A DNA stretch of 64,000 bases from Durusdinium trenchii (GCA_963970005.1 CAXAMN010021573.1:679143-743142); one strand, 5' to 3'. Positions 30,764-42,320 are shown, numbered from the stretch's first letter. Translations and numbers: made by a program. The notes: generated from the letters alone by a model not told the origin.

Positions 30764-30985
30764 GTGACGGCCAGCGGCTTTTGTGGGCTGCACTTCGTTC
30801 AGCACGCCTCGCCACGGGCAGTAGGCCCTGGTGGACCTATTGATGGAAGTGATCGAAGAAACCCAGACCATCCATGGGACTTGGAGTCAGAAATGGGGGA
30901 AATGTATGTGACTATTGCATGGTTGGTCTGGGAAAGATTATATAAGATTGAGCCAGTGAGAAAGCACAGTGCTTGTCGCCTGTGA
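30764..30985 (+). CDS. candidate exon, unknown
   Basis: The frame reads TASGFCGLHFVQHASPRAVG, then a Pro/Gly/Asp-rich part and DLESEMGEMYVTIAW. Possibly the continuation of the exon at 30427-30733. Family unknown. Confidence 0.35.
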   Translation: MTASGFCGLHFVQHASPRAVGPGGPIDGSDRRNPDHPWDLESEMGEMYVTIAWLVWERLYKIEPVRKHSACRL

Positions 30986-31137
30986 CTGCCTGCGCAAGCC
31001 CGCAAGAGGGTGGAAGGGTGAGGGATGGTGAGGGCTTGTTGGTGTTCACAAGACCTTACCCTGTTTGACTCAATGGTCCTTGACGAAAATAAGATGGGTA
31101 AGGTATGCTATGCTCTATCGGTAGCTGTGCTTCTTTT

Positions 31138-31206
31138 CAGCGCTTCACGCCCCTCCCACTGAGGATTTTGAGGATCAGTTTGAGGACGAAGGTGTTCAAG
31201 GCATGG
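31138..31206 (+). CDS. candidate exon, acidic
   Basis: After a good acceptor (TCTTTTCAG) one frame reads HAPPTEDFEDQFEDEGVQGM and reaches a GT. A second frame is also open. Unknown family. Confidence 0.35.
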
Positions 31207-31402
31207 GTCTTTCGTTTTGCTGTTCTATCCACAAGTCCAACCTTTTCAAGAATCGGAGAGCTCCTGGTGATCCTGGTGTTCTTCCCTACGGGTTCTTCTC
31301 CCCTAACCTGGAGAGAACCTGGTTCGTCATCCTGGGTTTCTGAAGCAAGTCCATGTTATACTAGGATGTGTGTTTAGCCATGTTTAGATCTGTTTAGCCT
31401 AA

Positions 31403-31642
31403 ATGCCGAATCCTGTTACTGAAGCATTTCGCACGTTTCTGAAGCACGGGCCGTCTTTTCGGAGTAGAGTGACATGGGCTTCTTTCCCACCCAAAAAGCA
31501 CTGGGATTTGGGCGCAGCCGTCAGCGGGCTATACAGATTGCACAGGGATCTGGAGAATGAAACTTCTCTCATGATGAATCTCTTGGACATCCACTGGTAT
31601 GAAGCCCAGGCACACAAGACTACCAGGTCAATTGATCTATGA
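31403..31642 (+). CDS. candidate exon, unknown
   Basis: The frame reads FRSRVTWASFPPKKHWDLGA, then a helix with HRDLENETSLMMNLLDIHW. The composition is coding-like. The family is not recognised. Confidence 0.4.
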   Translation: MPNPVTEAFRTFLKHGPSFRSRVTWASFPPKKHWDLGAAVSGLYRLHRDLENETSLMMNLLDIHWYEAQAHKTTRSIDL

Positions 31643-31649
31643 TCCAATT

Positions 31650-33180
31650 TAGATCGATGCCTTTCAAAAATGATCAAACTGTCAGGATGCCGCTAAATTA
31701 GACAAAGCAAAGCAATGAGTTTGGATTCTTCAAAGCGCCTGTTCAGGGTCAGAGTTCGGACCAATCCCAGTTTGAGACAGATTTGTCAGAAAGCTTTTGT
31801 CATTTAGCAGGATGTGGTTTTCGGGGACCACAAATCATGCCTAGCATTGCATGTTCCCATCAAATCAACGAAGAATCAATTCATCCCAGTGGGGCTCCAG
31901 TCGTACTTCCTCACGTTCGGCATCAGTCATGGACCCTCCTGGCACCCCCAAACACCTTGTCCCACCGAACCGAAAAGAAGGGTGCGACCGGGAGGGAGGT
32001 GTTGGGTACATGAAACCGCCCTTGAATTGCATGATCATCGGGCACAAACGGAATGAGAATCCACGCTTTAAGGATATGTCATGCACTGCACCTTTTTTTT
32101 TGTGCACGGATGCCTTTTGCAAAAGCGTGCATGACTTTTGCATGACGCATGCTTTGGCCAGGTCTTATGAACCTCCTAGACATTTATCCGGATAGCGCTT
32201 GGTCGCTCTTCAAGCAGCCTCTTCGACTGCAGATTGGCCACCGGTCCACCCAGCAGGTTCTTTTAGGGTCCTCAGCAAGGTTGGTCAACTCAGAAACTGG
32301 AAGGCAAAACTTAGAAACTTGAAAGCAACAAAACCATACAAAACCTTGAATGCAACAAACATATGCCGGACAAAGAACGATAGGTTTCGAATCCCTTGTG
32401 AAAATTCCTCTACAAATTGGGTCAACCCCTATATTGGAAACGACCATTTTGTAGAGAAAATGTTGGTTTTCTATAGAATCACTGTCCTGGGTGTTCCTGT
32501 TTTGCAGAGTGATCAGGGTAAATTTTGAGCATGTTAGCAAAAACATGATTTGCAAGGCAGGGTCCACTTTATAGAAACGAAACATTTGTTTGTTGTTTTA
32601 AATATGTTTCCGCTGACTCGAGCATGTGCACCCACCCACCATAATTTTGTAGAGGGTTAGAAGCCATTTTGTAGAGATGGGTGTTTAAGCATCTTTCTTG
32701 GAGGGGTTGATCTTATAGAGGGCACACTTTTCTGATAAATTTATGTGAGCCCACTCAGGCCAACCCCCAACCCACTATTATACACTTAAAGTTTCTATCT
32801 TGGGGGGCTTGATTTTATAGATGGATTGGTTGGTTTGGACTTGGGGTGAGGCATTTGTAGATACAAAATGCACCCCCGGGGTTGTCGTGTGAATTTTACA
32901 GGGGATGGTTTTGGCTCAGAATTTGCTCCAAGAGCCCAGCCAAAAACAAACAAATTGTGGCCCACAGATGATTTTTGGCAGGACGACCGTGTGCGCGTGG
33001 ATGCCATATGGGGTAGGTGGAAGACATTTGGAGTATTCAGTATTCTGTTTGGTCACTGTAGGTCAATGTAAACAGTTGACCCGACCAACGTGTAGATGAC
33101 ATACCCTGCATGCAACAAACATGGAAGTGAAACATGGGGGTAAGAGTAGGAGCAATCCCACTTCTCTTGAGAGTAACCAC
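31650..33180. other. no gene recognised
   Basis: AT/GT-rich intergenic or intronic DNA with short frames only. Repeated phrases such as TTTTGTAGAG(A/G) occur between 32440 and 32710. Confidence 0.4.
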
Positions 33181-33188
33181 TACAGTGA

Positions 33189-33601
33189 CTACAGAGCTCT
33201 TCCAATACTGTAAGGCACTTTGATGGAGAGAGGCCTTGGCACGGTGATATCTCCCCATTTGCTCCCCTTTCGAGGCTGGACGACAATGGGGATGGAAGCA
33301 TCACGGAGGTGGCCGGGGGATGAGAGCGGATGGAAGGGGGCGCGATCGAGCGCTTGGCTACACTGAAGATCAGCAGAGCTACATGAAGAGCCACGTGGCT
33401 CGTTGGAAGCTTGAGAGGCGGCTAAAATAGCACACACGGCTAGAAGAAGGAGTGGTAAAGCCAGGATGGCCAGGATGGCTAGATGTTTCACTCCCAGGTT
33501 TGCTTTGAAAGCACTCTCTTTCTCCGCTTGAGCCACTGAGAGACCATCATCAACTTGCCAGCTACAGCTCTTGCGTATGGGCGAGGGCTTGCCAACGAGA
33601 A
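33189..33601 (-). CDS. terminal exon of a single-pass membrane protein, unknown family
   Basis: On minus, after GCCTCAG (acceptor ending at 33602), a frame of about 137 codons runs to TAG at 33189-33191. It has a charged stretch (LSVAQAEKESAFKANLG), then one strong transmembrane segment (HLAILAILALPLLLLAVCAI), then a Ser/Pro-rich tail with several Cys and a basic end. Membrane anchoring is therefore likely. No catalytic motif is seen. No upstream exon was identified, and the first codon of the open frame is not an ATG, so this is the last exon of a longer gene or a relic. Confidence 0.5.
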
Positions 33602-33619
33602 CTGAGGCCGACCCCACAT

Positions 33620-35370
33620 GGCGAGAGACATGTCAACATCGGGGAGTCTCTTTCTCCAGCTTCACATCACCATCGCAGCGTCGGAGAAAGTCGTTTTCCT
33701 CGTCGAGGATCCTCTGCTGTCATGAGAGCTCAGTCGGATGGATCGCCGTTCGCGGCCACAAGGACCTCAGTGCGATCCGTCCATCAGTGGTCGCTCTGGC
33801 ACGTGCGATCGGTCCTTTCCTCGACCTCACTGGACCAGGCACTGAGGTGATCACTAGTGACAGGCACGTGCCAGGTCACCGCGAAATGTGGACCTGCTGT
33901 TTCGAGCGTGCGATTCCAAGAGAAAACCATCACCTCACCATGACCAGCAACCGGGTGGACGGCTTGAAAAGCCCAGGCGTTCTAAAGAGAACGTGCTCCC
34001 AATACCACTCATTGTTTTTTCTATGCCAATAGTTAGTCGAGTTGTCCGTGCAAATCCTAAATCAGTCTAGGCAGCCTTGTGGAAGATCCCCTTCCTCATC
34101 AGCGAAGGCAAGATGAAAGCAAAGAAACCCAGACCATCCATGCACTGTCGACCCCCCAAGGGATGGCTTTTGGAGCCTGGTTCATGGAGGTGTGGTTCGT
34201 TGACACATATTATGGACACCCCGGTAGCCAGCAATTGGCACCCCCGAAGTGGTATGGAATAAAGTTATACCAACAGAGGTATCCAGTGACCTTATATAGG
34301 ACCCTACCAGGGTTGGTATACGCAACCCATGACCTTGACCAATCCCATGGTCTGGTCGGTGATGGAACCACGTGGACGACCCAGCGGGTCCGACCTGGTG
34401 AAGGTGGGAAATCAGTGGAAGGGTTCCTAGTAGGGCATAGGGCATGGGACACCTTGCTTCGTTACAAGAAATGCAAGGCATATAGCCATGAGAGGAAGCA
34501 TGAAGGAAACAATTCAATCTATCAAGTACCCATAAGTAGTAGGGGCTTGTAAGAGCAAGTCTTGCATACAGCAAGATCACTCGCACATTTGCCAAAATGA
34601 CAGAGTCTATCAGACGACATGAGCCTAAGCGAATGCTATACAAAAGAGCATTGTATACCCCTTGACAGAAGTCAAATATACATCTCGCGTAAAGGCTCCC
34701 GGGAGATGCTTAAAGGGTACCCTTTAGCACTCGATCACTCAAACAAATGTACCATCCGCACAACGCCGTTCCGGAGTGTGCAGGAATGCAGTAATTAAAT
34801 GCAAGAATTCCGAGTAGCGGACGAGCAGCCCTTGTCAGCACAAAGCAAAGACCGGCAACACTCATCATGCTCGGTTTGGGATCCGTCGGAGTTCACCTAG
34901 ACATGAGCGCGGCAACGTAGAGTCATCAAGTCTGTACAGTCAAAATTGAGAGGTCAAAGCTATACAAGACCAAGGAAAAAGAAAAGAAAGTAGTGAGGGA
35001 AATTCGACATCATGTCAGCACAAAATGTGCATCAAAGTGCGCTCAGTAAAGCAGAAGAGTCCCAAGGAGTTTCCAACAAGTGGATAGTGAGGTCTGCGCA
35101 TCAAACGCGGTGCGTGCATCGTCTCACCACCCTCCACGACGTCACCCCCGCCATGCACGCTGTCGTGGAAGGTATAGGTGGCGGGGATCTATCAAGTACC
35201 CATAATCCAGCTGCAACCCGTTGGGGGGTTGCATTCAGCGTGAGACCATCACCCAAAGCAGCACGGTTCAATCCCAAAGACATTTGTCCTCAACAAGTGT
35301 TTCGACGTGATCTACTCCAGGGCTTCAGATTGTACTGTAGTTGATCAATAGTTACAAAGCCTCACAGCTT
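33620..35370. other. weak frames only; short direct repeats
   Basis: Frames at 33571-34032 and 34079-34552 (+) are open but not recognisable. The phrase ATCTATCAAGTACCCATAA occurs at about 34517 and 35189, and AAACCCAGACCATCCATG at about 34125 and 30858, showing dispersed repeats. Confidence 0.35.
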
Positions 35371-35375
35371 CACAG

Positions 35376-35650
35376 GCTCGACTCCTAAGCCTTTACCTCT
35401 TTTACCATACACTCCACCCTCTTTATCCGCTTCAACTAGAAGACCACCGATCCGGGCCAAATCCAACCAGCTCCCGCCCCCCGGAAATGACCCGCGACCG
35501 GCGTTCGGCGTCCCCAAGCGGCGCCAGGAAGAGTTCGTGAATGGCGTCTTCCGCCTAAAGGGCGCTGCGAAGTCGTGGGACATGGCACCCCGGCCGAGTC
35601 AGAAGGGCCGAGAAGGGGTGGGCGGGTTCGGCATGGCGTTTTGGAGCTGA
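35376..35650 (+). CDS. terminal exon, Pro-rich then basic, unknown protein
   Basis: After TTCACAG the frame runs 90 codons to TGA at 35648-35650. It starts Pro/Ser-rich (STPKPLPLLPYTPPS), has a basic linker (RRPPIRAKSNQLPPP), then a compact part GVPKRRQEEFVNGVF followed by LKGAAKSWDMAPRPSQKG, and ends in GFGMAFWS. GC-rich codon use contrasts with the AT-rich flanks, which supports coding. The protein is not recognised. Upstream exons are uncertain; a frame at 35100-35165 is a weak candidate. Confidence 0.55.
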
Positions 35651-35903
35651 GGTGAACAAAGGAACTGGGAAGTACCGTGTTTTACAAAGGCCTGTGTGTA
35701 AAGCTCATCGAAGATCATGCACTGTATGCCAGGGTTCCTGGTCACTAGTGCGCCAGTCACTTGGATGAGTGGGTTCCATGATTTCCAGTGGCTTCGCCGA
35801 AGGGGAAGGACGGGCCTCGAAGGGGACGGTTCCCTCGGTCCGGCTCGAGCGGCTCGGTGTTTCGGATTCCGGCTCCGCGGCAGGTCGTTACAGTGCTGGC
35901 ATC

Positions 35904-35965
35904 TCTCTCTCTCTCTCTCTCTGTCTCTCTCGCTGTATGTATGTGTATGTGTACCTCTATTTATA
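35904..35965. repeat. CT/GT microsatellite
   Basis: A (CT)n tract passes into (TGTA)n. Confidence 0.85.
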
Positions 35966-36189
35966 GACTCTATTTGTATGTATTAGAATGTGTGAAGCCT
36001 GTGAAGCAATCTCTTTTAAGAAAGTATGGCCTGTGAATGTTTGAATGCCAGAGTTACCGACTAGGCACGGACTAGGCATAACACGACCAATCGCAATGAA
36101 CAGGTCCAAGACACCAAGAGGTTCTTTAATTCTAAATGATCAGATGGCCGACATGCTGTCGTTGCATGATTTTTCATTGCGACCGCACA

Positions 36190-36420
36190 GGGGGCCACGC
36201 TAAATCTCCGGACCCAGTTGACCCAGTTTACCTCAACTGGGTTCAACTGTCAACTGGGTCCGGAGATTTAGCCTGGCCCCCTCCTCAATTGGGTCCACCA
36301 CCACCACCACCACGACGACGACGACGACTACTACTACTACTACTCCTGGTGCTGCTGCTGCTGCTGCTGCTGTTGCTGCTACGTGTCAATTGGGTTCAAC
36401 TGGGTTATAAACTGGGGATT
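36190..36420. repeat. trinucleotide tracts flanked by inverted arms
   Basis: CAC, GAC, CTA and CTG triplet runs (36297-36380) follow a hairpin whose arms (GCTAAATCTCCGGACCCAGT at 36200 and its complement ending near 36275) pair almost perfectly. Confidence 0.75.
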
Positions 36421-37002
36421 GCGGAACTTTAGGCTAGATTCCCACACCTTTTGATCTTTTTGGCCCTCGCGGCATGGATTTAGAGATCTCTCAATTTGGA
36501 TCTCCACCCGGGTCTCAAGACCGATGTCGTGGCAGGCGCAGCACTTAGGAGCGTGAAGTGCAGACAGCGCATAAACTTGTAGGCCACTCAAAATCTATAG
36601 GAAGGTGACCTCTAGGTTGCTAGGCATCAGGCCTCTAGAGCCTGCAAAACTCCTGGATCTCCAGACTTTGTGTTTGCAACATGCGTTCTCAATATGTGAT
36701 ATCGTATGGATGCTCTCATGTGTGCGCTATCACAAGGAACTTTTAGCTTGATGCAGATGACTGGATGCTAAATGATTACACAAGTGGGCAAATACAGCAA
36801 GCGCTCAATCACAGAACTTGACCAGAACGTGATCAGCGCACACAGGTGGCAGTGTTTCACAAAGTGAGGACAAGCACAGGCAAACAGCAACCACATTCCC
36901 ACTCCCCACCCCCAAAATCTTCCCTGCCAGCCCCCAAGCCCTGGCAGTGGATGTGCGCTTGCGGGGGCTTTTGCCCACCTGCGCTGCAGCGAATTCGCAG
37001 CA

Positions 37003-37270
37003 AAAGCACTTCCAAAGACAACCTCAAGATGCCAAAACAAATCTTTCGCTCGAAACGTCCTCCGATTTGAAAACGAGCCTATTTCCAAGAGTCACAAATC
37101 ACTGCACCTGCCACGAAAACAGAGCACCCCGAAGACCGCCACCATGTCCAAAGCACTGCACCTGCCACGAAATCTGTACATATAATGACTCCGATCTTCT
37201 GCACCTGTCACGAAAAGTCGACTTTATAGACCACCAAAGCACCTGCCGGTGATTTCGTGGCAGGCGCAGC
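37003..37270. repeat. CTGCCACGAA repeat cluster, second copy
   Basis: The first 110 bp resemble 5928-6040 (CACTTCCAAAGACAAC, then GATGCCAAAAC and CGTCCTCCGATTT). Several CACCTGCCACGAAA units and one inverted TTCGTGGCAGGCGCAG unit follow. Confidence 0.7.
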
Positions 37271-37349
37271 ACTGTGTAGACCTTGCCATGTGGATTACGT
37301 TGCACTACTTGGACTTGAGCGTTATGACGCTCAGCTGCGGTCATGAATT

Positions 37350-38365
37350 TTGGTGGAAGGCCATCGGCGTGGAGGCCACATGGGGTTTATCCAACAAGCT
37401 GTGGCCCACGCAGCGAATGCAGCCAAGGTGGTTATGGTTTCGAGAGATGTTAAGAAACAACAGGGAGAGCACAGAGCGCCGAAGACTGGCGGCAAAAATG
37501 TCAAAACTAAGTTCGAGAAAAAAACAACAGGTGCTTTGTCCCAAGCTAAGCCTTCCACGACGCCTTGGTGGGTGCAATGTGACGCCGCGGCGGTGGCGCC
37601 CGCGGCGGCGGCGCCCGCCGGCGGCTTTTGGCACCCTCCAGGACCAAAGTCCATGGCCTGCGTTGGCAACATTTGGCAGGACCTCCAGTAGTTACTTGGC
37701 GAGACAATGAAAATGGTCTTACAATGTCGGCCAAGAATTTTGCCAGCCGGGCTTACCATGTGATTGACAAGCATGTGGGACGGGCTGCAGCAAAGCAAGC
37801 CCACCAAGATGCCCTTGAATATGTGCGCGGCTGAAGTCTCACTGCTTCACGGGGTTCGACAGCATGTGTATGTAGGCCAAGTGTTGACAACACCCGGAGG
37901 CCTGCTGTCAGAAGGGAAAACATGAGTGAGTGAGCTTTTGTCCATGACGCAACTGAAAGTGTATGTCCATTTCCAAATTCCCATACTCCTGTCCATTTCC
38001 CGTTTTTCATATTTTCATTCGTCCACATTCCTAAATCCCTGTCCATTTTTCATATTTCCATGTGTCACTTTCAATTTGTCCACAATTTCCCCAATGATTA
38101 AACTGTAGATACGCAGGCTCAATTCAGGTACCTTGAACTTTTATACTTTGCCATGCCGGGTGCAGAGGTCATTCAAAAGCAGAAAATGATGCTCAGAACC
38201 ATGTCTACACCTGGTTTGCTGGCGAAGTGGCACTACCTGAAAACAAGTGCACCAAGCAAGAATGCTGCGCATGCATTGGCCCGGAAAACCGAGAAGGAGT
38301 TGATCAAACGCGGCGATTTGATAGCTGATGACGAAGAGACGACCCTGAGCGATGCACCTGATTAG
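37350..38365 (+). CDS. small multi-exon gene, dinoflagellate-type unknown (PGLLxKW motif)
   Basis: Three coding parts on +. The first (37350 to about 37680) has a Lys-rich region and an Ala/Pro-rich region (DAAAVAPAAAAPAGGFWHPP). The second (about 37680-37822) reads GPPVVTWRDNENGLTMSAKN and then HVIDKHVGRAAAKQAHQDAL, with a GT donor at 37823. The third (38117-38365) follows GCAG, stays in phase, and reads MMLRTMSTPGLLAKWHYLK, then a basic helix, ending DDEETTLSDAPD and TAG. The PGLLxKW motif recurs in the minus-strand gene at 63.2 kb, so both probably belong to one family. The first and second parts meet with a frame change within 37628-37690, and I could not place an intron there. It could be a damaged copy. 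Confidence 0.5.
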
Positions 38366-38619
38366 GTTGAGCCTTAATTCAGACTACATGGCCCTCACGA
38401 GCTAGTTTTCTTTAAAACTGGTTCCTGGCCTTGCCTGGATATGATGAGCACTCCAACTTTGCGCAAAAAATGCATTCGCGTGTTTTGGTTTCAACACTTG
38501 TCCCTTTCTCAGAATATAGATTTTACCAAAACCATTTTCCAAGCACGATTTCGAATGTTCGGAAATTTCATCTCCAACAGCAGCCTCTTCAATACTCATG
38601 AGTTTTTTTTGTAATGTGC

Positions 38620-38810
38620 TTTCTGAAATCGACAAACTCTCCTGACAAAACTCCCTGAAACCTCTCTGAAACCACTCTCTGAAACTGACACCTCTCCGCT
38701 CTGAACAAAAATGTCTGAAACTCTAGCTCTCTGAATTACGCTGTATGAAACCTCTCCTGTATTTTCTTTGACACCTCTCCTCTCTGAAACTGAAATGTTC
38801 TATACTCAGA
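38620..38810. repeat. degenerate CTCTCTGAAAC repeat
   Basis: Units such as CTCTCTGAAACTGACACC recur with variable spacing just after the small gene. Confidence 0.65.
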
Positions 38811-39227
38811 GATCTTTTGAAAATGTTTTATATCTCTCACAGAAACCGAACCCAACAAACCAAATTTCAACAAAACACATCAAAGTTTCAATGTTTTATT
38901 TTGCTAATAGACTAAACTATGTTTGCTGCTAAATAGTATATACAGACTAATATAGACTTTTAGACTATCACATAGGAAATATACTATTAATAGACTAAGA
39001 AGATCCTATGGGTAAGTTCAATGTAGCTCAATTTGCACCAAAAGTTTCTGAAGTTTCATGGAAGAGCAGCCTCGCTGCGCCTCGCTTTAATGAAAACCGC
39101 AGAAAGGGTTTTCACCTATGCCCTCCATTCCATGTAGTGTGCAACAGGTGCAACCCTTCCAGACTCTGGTGTTGCAGACCAAACAGTTTATTTTTTGTTT
39201 TCGGGACATCAGACATATCCGTGACAG

Positions 39228-39592
39228 AGGAGGAGGAAGCACCAGAAGAACTCTTCGCACCTCTGACGGCCACTCAACGAATATGGCGGCGCTACCCGGG
39301 GGTGCTAACAGCAACCATGGTATTGGAAACCCAGCGGACGATGATGCTGCAGCTTGGGGCTTCACTCCCGGAGGCAGAGAAGGCGGGAGTGAGATCGATC
39401 ATACTACAGTATTGCCGCCAGCAGCTGTCCCAGAACATGAGCCCGCCGGTCGCGAGGGAGGCCCTACACTGGGCGGCGACGATAGACATGTTGCTGGAAG
39501 GCCGGGTATCAGCGGCCTTAGATGTAATGTGTCAGAGGCTCAAGAGCCTGGAGGGACTCTCGAGAGGACTTCGTGCAGACTGTTGCGGCAGG
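39228..39592 (+). CDS. gag-like, retroelement-associated exon (dinoflagellate type)
   Basis: After GTGACAG a frame reads EEEEAPEELFAPLTATQRIW, then a helical segment with MLQLGASLPEAEKAGVRSII, SPPVAREALHWAATIDMLLE and VSAALDVMCQRLKSLEGLS. All-helical proteins with this REAxxxAxxxDxLLxG-VxxAxDxxxQRxKSLE pattern are very common in Symbiodinium-type genomes and often sit beside reverse transcriptase frames (recall, not checked). No polymerase domain is present here, so this is a fragment. The reading frame is open from 39008, but the part before 39228 has no coding character. Confidence 0.5.
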
Positions 39593-40207
39593 GTCAGTCT
39601 AGTCTTTTGCTGTGTCAAGAACAAGACATCTCGGGTGTGCGTTGAGTGTTGCACAAGTCTTGTGTGCTACAAGTTAGGGGTTTCCAGGAATTTCCAGGCC
39701 CTACATTCCCCAGTTATAATGTTCACATTGGTTTTTAAGGAGGCAACGAAGGATTGTTGGGTGTTTGTGTTCAGGAAGAGCAACATACATATATTTCAAC
39801 AACCTTTCTATTTTTGAAGGCATGGAACGGATCTAGACGGCGAGTTTCCCCTTCCCCATGTGGCCAGCCATGTGCAAGCTCCCCGACGACTAGGTCACTA
39901 GGTCGCGGGCGTAGGGGGAATGTTCACAGTTTGGATGATGCACTGAGGACAAGATCGCGCAAGATTCTTGGCTCAGTGAGCGGGGCAGTTTCTGGATGTC
40001 GATGTTTCTGCTTCAATCTGGATCCGGACCCAAAGGCAACACATGGGGTGTATGAAGGGCCCACAAGAGAATCCTGCGAATTGGAGGCCGACGCTCCGAA
40101 AGGGGTTTGGGTCAGACAAGCACGTTGTTCGCTGTTCGCCACGAATCCAGTGAAGGGTTCGTTCCACCCTGGCAGCTATACCCAGTGACCGTGTACTGCA
40201 GAGAAGC

Positions 40208-40290
40208 ATGGAACCCCCCAAACCACTGGGTTGTAGAGGAAAAGGGCCGTCCACCACGGACCACGGGTCAATTTTTCAGGGTGCATGTTA
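40208..40290. repeat. dispersed small element (CATGGAACCCCCCAAAC family)
   Basis: CATGGAACCCCCCAAACCACT followed by CACGGGTCAATTTTTCAGG matches the copy at 13119-13200. Confidence 0.55.
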
Positions 40291-42068
40291 GTCTGCAAGC
40301 TGCCCTCAGTGATGCTCTCCTAAGATGGTCTGAGGTGACCGCAGAAAGGTGAACAAAAAAACATATATATATATATATAGTGTTATTGTATGTTATATAT
40401 GCGCATGTATAGGTCTGTCCAGTGCAGTCCTACCCATGTGGTAAAAGGGGGTGCTTAATGTTCTACTGCTTCAGTGGTACTCACCTTTGAATGGAATAAT
40501 TTCAAGAGCTTGAAAGACAGGGCCACCGACCCTTGCTTCGTCTCCGAGGATCAGATCTCGATCCCACCAATCCCTCTCGACCTTCCCACCGTGGTCCGGT
40601 TCAGGAACAGCGAGGTCTCAAGCGGGTCATTGACATGAACTTCGCTCGAATCACAGGCGAAGACCCGAACGCGGAGTGACGTGAGTGAGCGGAGAAAAAT
40701 GTCAAAAGAAAAAAACCACGAACTCGGTGACCCGAACGAGAGCTTGAGGTCAGGAAGCGTGCTGAGTGTTTTCCCCAGCAAGAAGTAAAGATAGTTAAAG
40801 ACGAATCATGTCATGTCAGGAAAACTAAGGCCTTAAGTATTAGTGCCCCTGATAGCCTTGATAGCCGTGGTCAAGCCACACTCCTTTGGGATCCTTTAGG
40901 ATCTTTTGGGTCCTAAAATTGGTAATACTTGGCTCTGTCATACCACCATCAACAACAAAGGTCCTGGCTCATTTGGCTCCTTTTTCCCTCAGTGTTGATT
41001 TCCATGCGGGATTGGTCACAGGCGACCCTTTTTGGATTTGATCCGTTCGAGTTGATGGCGAATCCACCCAACAAATGGCCAGCTTTTCAAGTGAACTGGA
41101 CACAGAACAGTGATAGTCAACTGGGTAACAATGCTATCCGATCCAATTTAGTTCCACGTGGCTTCTCAAAACACGCAGGTGAGGTCCGAAAGCATCCACT
41201 TCAGTGGAGACCTGCTTCGTTCCTTTTCTCTACCACGTTCCCATCTGTTCCGCGGCCTCCTCGGCCGATGGTCTTCGACTCGGTGGGGCGTTGCACCGTG
41301 CAGCCGTCCGCCAGTTCGAGGGGACACCTGTGACGGTCACAGGGTCGGTCTTGTCAGGGGATTTTGTTTCTTTCTTTGGAATCCACAGCCATATGCTCTT
41401 CAACTGCCTTAGATGAGCTTCACCAGCAACCCTTCGCTGAACGACCCACCGAAACGACCCACCGACGGCGCGCGCGGCGGGACCGTTCCGGCCACCGCTG
41501 CTAGGCTACTTGGATTCCAAGCCCGGCACGACGCTGAACGGAGGCGGCGGGAAACGTCGACACGGCCGTGCGAGGGGCGGCGGCGGTCAAGTGACATTTT
41601 GCGGATGTGACCTTGAGCCAGGTAGCAGGGAGCAAGAGTTGGTGCATTCCCTGGAGTATCATATGTGTTCTTTGCGAATGGTTGGAGCGTTTCTGCGTTG
41701 ACGTGTCCCTTTCGTTCCACAGACAACGGTGGTCCTTTGTGGAGGCCAAGATCCCAAGACATCGGACAACACCCTCCGACCCGACAGGGGTGTCCTGGCT
41801 GGACGACCCCACACGGATCCAGCCGGCCTCGGCTTCCAGGAGGGTCCTGATATAGTTCAGCTGTTATATCAACATACAAAATACAACAATCCCTTCAACC
41901 AAGAAACATCACACGGTTGCCCCAACGCATGTTCTTTTTTCCAGAAAACTCGAGTTGTCTGGTCTGGTGTTTTTCTGTCGAGCTACTCGGGACCCAAGCT
42001 GTCACATCGAAGGGCCCGGATGTGACAGCATGGTGTACAAACAAAGCTACTGTTCACCTTGGAGCTAT

Positions 42069-42166
42069 TCCCTAGGGCTCCAGTCGTACCTCCTCAGAAG
42101 GTATTTGGACTCTCTAAACCCACCCCAGTCCCACCTCCTTAGAAGGTACGACTGGAGCCCTAGGGA
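42069..42166. mobile_element. 98-bp foldback element with 23-bp perfect arms
   Basis: Arms 42069-42091 and 42144-42166 are exact reverse complements (CCCTAGGGCTCCAGTCGTAC in the left arm). The interior carries CTCAGAAGGTATTTGG and CTTAGAAGG, which link it to the CCTGAGAAGG family. Confidence 0.8.
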
Positions 42167-42320
42167 TTTGGAATTACAACCATTTCGTGCACACGTCAGA
42201 AGCCAGTTGAAAACAGAACTTGCACGTCTGGTCGAGGGTCGACTCCACTGGCCCACGGTCTTCCAATCCGTGAATCAGCTCCATGGGCAGAATGCGGCAG
42301 ACTCCTTTATCTCTTGGCCA
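42160..42320 (+). CDS. candidate exon, unknown
   Basis: The frame reads LELQPFRAHVRSQLKTELAR and then LVEGRLHWPTVFQSVNQLHG, coding-like. It begins in the right arm of the foldback element. Family unknown. Confidence 0.3.

Noticed and set aside
31138..31210. Second S4-like frame (LRILRISLRTKVFK)
   Set aside because: The basic spacing is irregular, no other channel exons surround it, and another frame of the same DNA looks more like an acidic exon.
32908..32920. Second spliced-leader-like match (TTTTGGCTCAGA)
   Set aside because: Diverges from the leader in its last two bases and has no gene context.
34079..34643. Overlapping 157- and 153-codon frames on opposite strands
   Set aside because: Both open at once, neither recognisable; the region shares short repeats with other loci.
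39008..39227. Start of the 269-codon frame as a true N-terminus
   Set aside because: The first part has no coding character; the exon most likely begins at the acceptor before 39228.
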